NCBI RefSeq assembly: GCF_028453695.1
Contig: NC_135774.1
Span: forward strand, 19,468,001 to 19,532,000
Reading direction: 5' to 3'
Origin: Augochlora pura
Lineage: Eukaryota > Arthropoda > Insecta > Hymenoptera > Halictidae
DNA length: 64,000 bases
In this document: positions 25,300 through 34,718 of the stretch, in pieces
Numbering within the stretch: the stretch's first letter is position 1
Layout of the letters: each line of letters opens with the position of its first letter
The notes under the pieces: generated by a model
What the model saw: the letters and a program-made list of their open reading frames with translations, nothing else
What the model was told of the DNA's origin: nothing
Databases searched by the model: none
Made by a program: the position numbers and the translations under genes

Positions 25300-25371
25300 T
25301 ACTTATATATATATAAATATATAAGTATATATAAAAATATATATATAGATATATATATATATAGATATATT
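25300..25371. repeat. (TA)n low-complexity tract
   Basis: TATATA and TATAAATATA runs over about 70 bp; spurious Tyr/Ile-rich frames result. Confidence 0.8.
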
Positions 25372-25910
25372 GTATGTATGCGTAACAGGATTGCACGTAT
25401 ATAGAAATGTATACGATGCATACATATGACGGCACGGAATTGTGTTTGTAACGCCGTGCGCCCCAAGTGAACGCATTCGCGCACAAAATTCACGACAGGG
25501 GAACGTTTTGTGGTAAAACGACACGTAGATTAATATGCACCTGTATAGACGTAACACGCTTCTCGGGTTGCTCGCGCGAACACCGGTACCGGGCTGACGT
25601 AATTACTCGTATCTATCTTGCGATTCGATCGCTTCTCGTTGGTCACGATCTCGTTTTTCATCGAGCGGGGAACCGGAGAGGCGTGCACCGTCGAACCGCT
25701 GCGTCTTTTATCGAGTAAACGCGCGCGAATACAGGTTTCCCGAATTTCACGATTTTCTCGGTTCCGTAATACACCGCAATTCTGCGATTGACGAAGCATT
25801 CCTCTCGGACACGGAAAGCCGATGCGAGTCGCGAAAAGAATCTACTTACGTACAGTAAGAGACGAGGCTAATGGACATGCAGAAATTTGCACAATAATTG
25901 TTGTATTTAA

Positions 25911-26003
25911 CCCTTTAAACTGTTTTTGACGAGTATATTCGTTACAACGCAAAATGTTGCCGTTTATTCGTGGCGATTATACTCGTCAAAGACAGCTGAC
26001 TGG
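25911..26003. mobile_element. 93-bp TTAA-flanked MITE (piggyBac type)
   Basis: TTAA at 25907-25910 and again at 26004-26007. The left end CCCTTTAAACTGTTTTTGAC and the reverse complement of the right end CCAGTCAGCTGTCTTTGAC continue into the identical block TTTGACGAGTATA. TTAA duplications and CC-starting tips are hallmarks of piggyBac-type elements. With only 93 bp it has no coding capacity and is almost a simple hairpin. Confidence 0.65.
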
Positions 26004-27172
26004 TTAAAAAAAATATATGTATACCTCGATATTCTATATTAGATTATATAGATTTTATGAAAGTGTTGCATTTGAAGAAAATGTGAAGAAAATCAAATAT
26101 ATACAGTATAATCATAATAACTTACATGTTTTTCAAAGAGCTTGCAATAGCTAAACAGAAGCATGTATATACAGAATGTTGACCTATTTTACAATATTTT
26201 TGTAGCCGTCAGAACAGGACGATGGCGGAACAAATACACCTAAATATTTCCGTCGTTTTTAATTATAGGGAAGAAGTTAAAATATTTTCGAATTACTCGA
26301 TATCTGTCGAAACCATTAATGAGAACGTTAAACCTTTTCGTTAACGATAGCCAAAATAGGCTTCTGTTCTTCATCTTATCGGTTTTGCAAAAATGTGTAA
26401 TTAATTTATCATACAGCTCCTTTTAAGATCTCGGCTCTTAAACTCATTTCAATCTTTCTTTGCCTCGAGTAACCAGCCACCGTGAAATCTGTACATTAAT
26501 AAACATGACACTGCACATTCAGCGTTTCGCCACTGATAATTGTAATTGGAAATCGTTTAAAGAAACATAGATTGTTTCAACCGATTAATGAAATTATTCA
26601 GCTACCGTGAAGAAATTTGTTTGTACCGTCAGCTTGTAAAATCTCTCTTCGGTGAACGGTAAAATATTGATGGTTTCTAATGAGATAAAAACGTAATTGC
26701 GAATTCGTCTCCAATTAGTTCCCAATCAGCGATAACATTCAAACGCGACCGCAAAAAGTGAAAATACAGTACAACCATCAGTCTCTTACTGTACAAATAC
26801 CTCTCATGGTAGTTGATTGAGCATGAAAAAAAATGCCCGAAGATCGTCGATCTGTTATTTTTCGCCCGACAAACGTTCCGAACAAAACTGACACGCGTTT
26901 ACTCGAATCGAAGCGTGGCCCATGAAAATAAAGCTGACAACAGAAACAGTAAAAGAAACGAAAGTCTGTGAAAAGTAATGACAATTATAATAACGGTGAC
27001 GATAACAGTAGTAATAGTGACAAGAGGGCCAATAAGTAGCTATCTGGGCGTCATCGGCGACAATCTGCGAACTAACAGTGTTGATATTTAATTCAACGTC
27101 CATATGGCCCGACGTGACGCCTATAATGGAATCGTAAACGGGGCTCCTAATAATTGAAAATAAAGTATTCAC

Positions 27173-27352
27173 TTGTTGGTGGGAAGTGCGCAATTGAGGC
27201 GGGAGGACGGGGGGTTGGATCTCGTGGAGATCGTGGGGTGGTGGGGTGGATAATGGCGTAAATGAAAGGGGCAAGTTAGGTGAAAGAAAAACGGAGAATT
27301 CCATTTGATCGTCCATCGAGTTATCGGCTGGCGTTTCTGACTCCGGCAACAC
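27173..27352 (-). CDS. mbl: Candidate mbl cassette exon (60 residues) or alternative 3' end
   Basis: A good acceptor (ATTATTGCAG) opens VLPESETPADNSMDDQMEFS in phase 0. The frame continues through Pro-rich sequence to TSHQQ, where AA then GTGAAT offers a moderate donor, giving 180 nt and phase 0 at both ends like the other mbl exons. The segment is GC-rich against an AT-rich intron. The frame also stays open to a stop at 26855-26857, so it could instead be an alternative terminal exon, although the later part becomes low-complexity Tyr/His/Cys. I do not recognise the peptide from MBNL proteins; it may be a chance frame. Confidence 0.35.
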
Positions 27353-28292
27353 CTGCAATAATCGGGACTATCTGTCGAAATTTATTAGTTTTGCCGAGAT
27401 ATCGTTCGTTCCTATCGTTCCAGCCATTCTCTCTCCCTCGCTCCTGCTTTTCTCTCCTTTTTCATCGTCAGACGAAAGCAAGAGAGAAAGCAAAGAGTCA
27501 CGGGGGGCGAGGAACTAGGCAATTTTCTCCCTGAAAAATTGAATTTGCAGATTATTTCGTGTCTCTCCGATGGTCCATGTCCCACTGTTCCCTGCTGGCA
27601 TCATCGGCATTATCCGGCGGTCGTTGGTTCAACTCGGTACGTGCGTATCGAGACGTGATACGTGTGCGTGTACGTTGCGTGTGCGTGTACATGTGCGTGC
27701 GACGAATCGTGTGCTTATATTCGTACGAATCGATAGTGGACAGACTCTTATCGGCTGATCCATGTGTCTGCAACGCCCGATCCGTTTTTCGTGTTCGTAC
27801 ATTTGACAAACATTCAGATATGGCGTAGCAATTCCGAAGAGTGCATTTCATTGCATTAATTTGATTAGACAGATCAACGATACCGGCGCGGGCGGCGAGG
27901 TCGAGGTTAATCGATCTAATGGAAAATCGCGACCGAGCCCGAGAGAGAACGAATCAATGCCCGACGCTTGGAATAGATCAAAGAGTGCTGCCGCGTGGTT
28001 AAATCGGTTTATATGATAAATTCGGATCTCTGGTTGCCATTGTTCCTTTTTTTTTTTTATCCACGGACATTTTTATCGAAAGCTTTGCTATTTCAACCCT
28101 CTGCGGCCGTACAGATTCTGCGAGTTACATTCAATGTTTTTTTTTTATCGAAGCGACTACCTCTACTTAAGATAGGACGTTTGATACGATGTCTGCGTGG
28201 AACTATACTTTATCAGTATCGTATCTTGGTTTCGGTCAGAATTGGTCAATTTTTAGAATTACTTCGGATAAATATTTGTTTGGTATAATTAC

Positions 28293-28425
28293 CCGAATGA
28301 ATACTTTTTAATTCAATAGTTTATTCGACTAACAATTATCCATTATTCGTTATAAATTAATCGAATAATTTATTCTACACCGATAAAAAAATTATTCAAA
28401 TAGAGATTGTAAAAGTATTTACAAT
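28293..28425. repeat. Dispersed repeat, copy 1 (partner at 62570-62720)
   Basis: CGAATGAAT, TTTTTAAT, TTTATTCGA and TAACA blocks in the same order and spacing recur at 62570-62720, followed in both by ATTATT and ATTGTAA blocks. Many ATTCG/CGAAT inverted motifs make the unit partly palindromic. Class unknown. Confidence 0.5.
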
Positions 28426-30191
28426 TTTATTATTGCTTAATACTTCACAGTTTGCTGCAACTAAAGACACTTGGAAGATACTCAGTTCTAAGCTTTGAAC
28501 CATACCGTATACAGGAAACTTACGATGATAAAAGTTTCGCGAAATTCAATGCACTCGTTGCACCGTTATCGAATGAAACGTTACATAAATATTTTAAACG
28601 ATAAAGTCAACGATTCAGAGCAAGGCTGTGGAGCAATTCGGACCGCAACGGGTTAAAATTTGTTCCCATCTTGGAATATTCGTGTTATTCGAGACGTTCA
28701 GGCATGAAACTTTGAAGATATTCTCCGAGCAAAAGTCTGTAATTACAGTAAAACTTCGTCCCGAAAATGGCGCGGCGCACAGTGGGCTACAAGATCGAGG
28801 AAAATTTGGCCAAAGGTTAGATTCGTCGGAACGCGTTATGCACCCTTGGGAAATTGAAAACCACTTTTAGAGAATGAGACTTCCCTGCCAACAAGCTGGT
28901 CTGCCGCAATCATCCATGTGAGACTTTTCTTCCATTGTGTCCGGGTGTGGCTGCAGGTCTTCCGCGTGACGTCGCTGAAAATGTCTTTCCCGCGTTTTCT
29001 CTCTGTTTTTTTTTCTTCTGCTTTTCTATTCTTTTCATTTTCACTACTTTTCGCTCTCTATTCCCCCGGACAATGGGTAATTACGTTCCTCGAAGACAAC
29101 ACACGAGGGGTGGGACGGAATGTCGAAACGAAGTACTAGATAATGTACCTCGTCGTCATAGAATAAAAAAAGGAAAAAAATTGTTGACCTTCGTCGTCGA
29201 CTTGTTCCTCTCGAACGACATTCGTTTCTCGTCTTTCGAACTGAATTTCAATCGTCGTCGTGTAACATAGAAACAAATTACTCCAGAAAATCGTCCCTCG
29301 ACCACTTGTCAAATTAAATCTCGTCGTGTCGTAAACTCGTCGTAACGCAAACTTATCGGTAACAATTTCAGATCAAAACAAACAAAAGACTAGGCTACGA
29401 GAGTCGAGAACAGCGGTCGAAGCAAAGGTATGTTACTCGGTCTTCGAAGCTTGCCGGTAGTAATCGTACAATTGCCGTAATCTCGCGCGGAAACAGGTAG
29501 CTTTTGTGTAATCGTTTCCCGAGCTCTCGTTAATAATCGAATTTTCATCCCGTTTTATTTAGTCGAATGTTTTCGTGCAATCGTGTCGACTACAAGGAAA
29601 TAAAGATCAAATGATGCGAAGTAACTAACTTGTAAGAGCAGTTGAGGGAGGACCATTTGCGAAGGCTTTGCTAATTTCGACGTCGGTTAACGACCAGTGT
29701 GACTCGAGCAACGTTCCACTAACGACTATCCATTCGAAACGACGACGTTCGTTCTCCCGATCGTCGTGATGAACACGCGGAATATGAACGAAGACGAATT
29801 TCCGAGCGCACTCTTCTTGTCCCCGAGCCCATACCTCTTAACAAACCCATCGGACGTGACTTTCCGGACGTGCAACGCGTCCACACGCTTTCGGTTCTAT
29901 TTTCTTATCATTTTTTTTTTTCTTTCAAGGTTTAACAACTTTCAGTGTAGCGTTTTTGTGTTGGGCAGCAAAACAGCAGCGAGGGTTGATAGCCGGGGTT
30001 CGTGCAGCACAGCTTGTCAGCAGAGTGGTGTACGTGTCATTCGTAAAGATACGTGTCACTTTTAACTACTTTCTTATTTACAAAATCGCAACCAAGCTCC
30101 ATTTCTGCATTCTGAAAATTTTCGTTGAAACTGCAAGGCTATATATAGTATATCACTCAGAACATTTCATTACGATTCGCGCGTTCATCTA

Positions 30192-30888
30192 CAGTGCGTT
30201 CAAAAAGTGTCTAATATGTCCAGTAGGTATTTCAGTTTAATATTTTTTTTTAAATTCTGTCTTATCGGTCATCTTCAAATAGTATTTTAGAAAAATGCTT
30301 GTTGTTATACCTTGCCCGCGATAATATATAATTGTTACATATAGGATTATTTGGTCGACAAATGCATTGTGACTGGATTTGCGGCTCCAATATGATAAGT
30401 TTTGCTTTTTATAATTAATCTTTACATTATCTTTGTTAATGTCACATAAAAGACATTTGTCCAGAGATTACAACACTTTGCATTCTATGCATTTTTCACA
30501 AAGACGAATAAATGTAATTCAGAAGGAGGGACAATATCGATAGATGATGTACATACTATTTTTAACTTGTTCAAATGATTAAACAAAGAATTCGACATGT
30601 ATCTCACGTCAATCTCTTCCAATCCATATTCCGTAATGTACTCTTTTTAAAGAATCTACTGCTATGACATTTTGTCCCGCTAAAAGAATTTTACTTTTAT
30701 ATACAACGCGAAGAAAATCTGTTTAGCCTTTGCTGTCGATTTATGCGTTCGCACCGCGATTTCGTAGGAACGTATCAGTGCGGGGAGAAGCGAGTTAAAC
30801 TAAAAAAACATACGTTGTAATGTATAACGAAAGCCATCTTCGCGTGAACATTGTTAATTCTATAGCCAGACACTTTTGCAACCCACTG
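30192..30888. mobile_element. Tc1-like non-autonomous DNA transposon, 697 bp
   Basis: The ends are inverted repeats: left CAGTGCGTTCAAAAAGTGTC, right (reverse complement) CAGTGGGTTGCAAAAGTGTC, each next to a TA dinucleotide (30190-30191 and 30889-30890). CAGTG tips and TA target sites are typical of the Tc1/mariner superfamily, Tc1 branch. No transposase fragment could be recognised inside, so it is a deleted copy or a MITE. Confidence 0.7.
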
Positions 30889-31658
30889 TAGACGTACCGA
30901 TAAAATTGTAGCGGGTTCCAGAAATCAGATTCGATGCTCAATGATCGGAAATGGAAATGGAGCGGTCACGTGTAGCTGCGTAAATATCTGGTACTCGTTA
31001 CAACCTATGTACCGAACAGGTAATTGGTGTATTGCAACTAGTTCTTTGCACCTGGATAGCTGCGATAGGCTGCTAGAAAGAGAGAAAGAGAACAGTGGTG
31101 TTTGGTGATGTTAACAAGAATTTTGCCTCGTGTACTACTTACTACACGCTACGGGAACGGGCTGAACATCATACAGGAGAATGTAAAAACGGACGAACAC
31201 AAAAGCGACAAACATGATACGATGAAATGAGGAAATAGGATGTACCTTGTATAATCCAATGAAAATATCAGACGGTTTAACAAATCATATTAGGGTGTGT
31301 AGAAATCAGAAATAAAGCGTCAAAGTAAGACGAGAGGACAGTGAGATAAAGAAAATGAAATACGGGTACTAGTATAATATACAAAGTCGACGATAACCGT
31401 ATCGAGTGAGGCGTCTCGTTCTTCGATTTCCAATCGAACGTTCAAGTAGACAAAGTACGTACGGATGAACGTTTCATTTAATCTGTCGTCGCGTTCAATG
31501 GAAACGTTCGTTTATGCTGTTATAGAAGCACGAATTGATTCGGCTTTGACGGCACACCGTTACGGCTATCGCGTAATTCGAACACTGCGCAGCTATTGGC
31601 CAATTTTACTTGTGATTCGATCACCTGTCTCGCGTGCCATAGCGTATGCATATGTACA

Positions 31659-32003
31659 CAGGGTGTCCCAACCGAAGGAGGCTATTCAAATATATCTTTC
31701 GCTTTAAATGATTTCATAATTTCGATTTCCGAGCGGCGTCGACTGGAAGATATCGTACATTGGGAGCAACAATTCAGCGTTAATTTTTTTAGTGAAGAAT
31801 TTTCGGATACCGTAAAAATACTAATCCAAGGGAGATATTGTAATCTTCAAATATTTTACAGCTTATCTTGAAAAGTTACGTTCTTTTAAACAAGATACAT
31901 TCCGTTCGAAACCACCGTGAAATCTTAGTTCATAATTATGATGTCATTAAAATAAGGCTACCTTAAAGTATTTGCGTGGCCTCCAGGCGACTACGATACC
32001 CTA
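31659..32003. mobile_element. Probable short TIR element with diverged ends
   Basis: The left end CAGGGTGTCCCAACCGAAGG and the reverse complement of the right end TAGGGTATCGTAGTCGCCTG align imperfectly and continue into shared GGAGG and CAAATA blocks. GGGTGTCC-type tips occur in several insect DNA transposons. The interior has no recognisable coding sequence. Confidence 0.4.
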
Positions 32004-32029
32004 TATCCATACACATGTCCTTTCTATCT

Positions 32030-32155
32030 ACCTATCTATCTGCATACATCTATCTAAATGTAGAAGTATAGAGAAATAGATAGATGGATAGAGAGACATA
32101 GAGAAAAAGGGAGAGACAGAGGTAGATATACAGAGATAGAGATCGATACGTGTGT
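32030..32155. repeat. GATA/GAGA microsatellite
   Basis: CTATCTAT followed by GATAGATAGAGAGA-type units over about 125 bp. Poly-Ser/Leu frames on the minus strand are artefacts. Confidence 0.8.
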
Positions 32156-34333
32156 AATAGCGTATACAGAGTATAAGGGTCTACTGCGTTCAAGGGGGGG
32201 AAGCCTGACATATATACTCGACGTAGATTGGCGAAAAGCAGCGCAGCAACGAAAGCTTTTTTCGATGCAAACCCAAGAAACTGAAGAAGGGGCTGACATG
32301 ATAGACTGAAGTCAGAGAGTTTGAGTGATACAAGAGATACAGAGTGAACAGGGATGAGCGTTGACAGAGGAAAAAGATTACGTACGTATACAGTGAAGGA
32401 TCATATGCGTGCACTTCGAGGTCTTCTTTCTTTGGAAAATGGAACACGGTTGCTACGGCTTTACTATCGTTTTTTAGGTGAACTAATTTCGTTTGCTGCG
32501 GAGCGAAGAGTACGGTGGAATGATACCATTTTAATCTTGTATTACTACACTTCGCTTTGAGAAGGCTGACAGCAGTGAACAATTCAATTCCACTTTAACG
32601 CTTTCAAATAAATTCTACCGCATTTTATTTGCTAGCACATTTTTCCTGTTCTCGTTGTATATTAGAGGGTATTTGTGTTCCGATTTTTTTTGTGCAGTGA
32701 CTATTTTTAATGGTGGTCTGCAATATTGTTAATTATTGTCCGACAACATCATCGTGTTACGTCAAAGTTTATACCATAAAAGCTCAAACATTTTACTATA
32801 AATTGAAAATTAACTTCTCGAAATTTCATTCGGCTCTCAGTTAATACAATTGCAACCACTAATAATATCGAAGGACTTATACATGATTTTGCTGAAAAAA
32901 AAGTATACAAAGATAGTTAAAATTTAAAATGACAAAAAGTACGACCGAAATATGTCACTTTGTCCATGTAAGTTTTACATTTACGTTTACCTTTCGTGGA
33001 TTTCTGAATTTACTATTTTGCAAACGAAATATCCAAATAAATATCCAATCGACCAAAAGAATGGAGAAAAGTGTTAATTTCGGTAGCTGCTTGTCGGGTA
33101 AAATATTTTCGTGGATTGTACATCTAGCAAATACCGATCCTTCTCCGACGGATATATACCGTAGGTGGACTATAAACCAGCTGAAGCATTTCGTTCTTAC
33201 CCGGTTCACCAATTAAAAGACACGAGACGAACATATATGCAGACGATATAGACTTTCACCGCCACCGCACCTTTTCGCAAGCTCAGCGATCTAACAAACA
33301 TTTGATGTCCAATTGTTCAGCACAGATAAAAAAAAAAAAGAAAACAGAAAGTACAAGATATCGAATATTTGCACATGAAGCACACGCAACATGGAGTGAG
33401 AGAAGAAGAGATAGAAAGACTTGGTAAGCGTCAGAATAAGAACGGGTTCTGAGGACTATTTGGATCGATCTGGACTTTAATCTCCACAAGTATACAGTAA
33501 ACTCCAATTATAAATTGACGAATTAATTAATCGACGGCGAACACGAGCTCTAAGTTTAGATCTGTAAATGTCTGAGTCGCTGCTAAATCTATTCAATTGA
33601 ACTAAAATTCGAAGAGAAAATATCATCGAAATATAATCGTAATTGTGTGTTGTCGTCATTAGATTACCGTACATATGTATTAATAATATATATTAATAAT
33701 AATAACTCTCATATGTATATTATCATTGTTATAGCAACGTTTCATATCTTTCATTTAACTCTCGCTGAACAGTGGCTGCGTTTACTTTACCTGCGATGTT
33801 CAATAGTTTTACTTACGTAGCTGACGATACCTCATCTGTTGTCATAGGATCGCGAAAAGCTACCGCAGAATCTCGATGAAGCATGTTTTAAAGTAAACAA
33901 TACATTAGCTTCCAATATGTATCGCTACTTGTGCATATCTAGGCCGTGCTCGCCGTCTAAATGTTAATGACCAACGCTTGCGTCCAATCGTCGTAGCTTC
34001 GATAAGATACGTACAGGATAAAATGAAATTATGCAGAGGGTAGGGAACAACTGTAGGAGATTTCGGTGAAGAGCCATTCCGATGTTTCGTCCACATGATG
34101 AATAATAAAGGATCTTGGAGTGCTTTTCATGATTCAAAACTGTGAGTAAGGTGTATAGGTTGATGAACAGAAATGATGAGGTTCGGCAACGTATAGTGAG
34201 AAACCAAGAGTTAGAACGAGGAAAGAAAGAGTAATGGTGGAGAGAAAGATTGGTAAATGCGGACAGAGTTAGAGTTAGAGTTAGAGATGGGGGTAGAAAT
34301 AGAAGTAGAAATTGGAGATAGGGGAAGATATTG

Positions 34334-34384
34334 TAGAGAGAGAGAGAGAGAGTAAGAGAGAGAGAGAGACAGAGAGAGATAGAT

Positions 34385-34415
<31 letters not shown>
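34334..34415. repeat. mbl: (GA)n tract, read as (CU)n in the mbl transcript, beside the ZnF3/4 donor
   Basis: About 80 bp of GAGAGA on the plus strand. In the mbl pre-mRNA it is a nearly continuous CU repeat that begins only 9 nt after the end of the ZnF3/4 exon. CU-rich tracts are classical binding sites for PTB-type splicing factors; action here is inferred. Confidence 0.85.
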
Positions 34416-34416
<1 letters not shown>

Positions 34417-34424
34417 TGCATTAC

Positions 34425-34643
34425 CGCAATGCTAGCCCGAGATTGTGCGGCCTTAATGTGGGCTTGAAGGTGCAGAGGGGGGTGGAAATAGCGGCAGGGG
34501 TCCCGATTGCATCGGCCCTTGACAGCGTCCATGCAGACCGTCACAGAGCCGTCCTCGTTCGCCTGCACCGTCTCGAGGGGGTGCGCAAACCGGCACTCCG
34601 TCTCGCCGCGTTTGCACGCCCCGCGTTGAAACTCGCGACATAC
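34425..34643 (-). CDS. mbl: Muscleblind exon carrying the second CCCH finger pair (ZnF3 and ZnF4)
   Basis: Acceptor CTTGCTGTAG (AG at 34645-34644), 73 codons, donor GTAATG; phase 0 at both ends. Finger 3 is [20 protein letters not shown] (CX7CX6CX3H) at residues 2-21; finger 4 is [18 protein letters not shown] (CX7CX4CX3H) at residues 37-54. The helical tail [20 protein letters not shown] follows. These fingers bind YGCY motifs in pre-mRNA in MBNL-family proteins and set exon inclusion, RNA localisation and stability. The upstream exon ends DRLE, so the join reads [12 protein letters not shown], matching the family. One exon holding both fingers means skipping it yields a two-finger protein with intact frame. 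All zinc ligands are present. Confidence 0.95.
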
Positions 34644-34680
34644 CTACAGCAAGAGCGAACACGCATGGCATGGCACTCTA
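34644..34680 (-). promoter_or_regulatory. mbl: YGCY cluster at the 3' splice site of the ZnF3/4 exon
   Basis: In the 37 nt before the exon the transcript strand has four YGCY motifs (two TGCC, one CGCT, one TGCT), one inside the polypyrimidine region. YGCY is the known MBNL/Mbl recognition motif, and binding upstream of an exon usually represses it. Autoregulation is therefore suggested by sequence and family knowledge, not shown. Confidence 0.45.
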
Positions 34681-34694
34681 TCTATGTGGCCAAA

Positions 34695-34718
34695 GGGGGC
34701 TGGGGCCGGGGGGAGGGG
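34695..34718 (+). other. Canonical G-quadruplex motif on the mbl template strand
   Basis: Four runs of at least four G (5, 4, 6 and 4) separated by loops of 2, 2 and 1 bases, with another G5 run at 34728-34732. It lies about 50 bp before the ZnF3/4 exon in transcription direction. The G-rich strand is the template, so it could affect polymerase progress rather than RNA folding; that is inference. Confidence 0.6.

Larger units (their letters stand above)
24621..34424 (-). other. mbl: mbl intron, about 9.8 kb, with transposon remnants and one candidate cassette exon
   Basis: Lies between the ZnF3/4 exon and the KKR exon. It contains a 93-bp TTAA MITE, a candidate exon (27173-27352), one copy of a dispersed repeat (28293-28425), a Tc1-like element (30192-30888), a TIR element (31659-32003) and GATA/GA tracts. 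Sequence outside these shows no exon I can support. Confidence 0.7.

Noticed and set aside
34281..34424. Continuation of the ZnF4 frame into a Ser/Leu repeat
   Set aside because: It lies beyond a clear donor (GTAATG) and is only the translated CU microsatellite.
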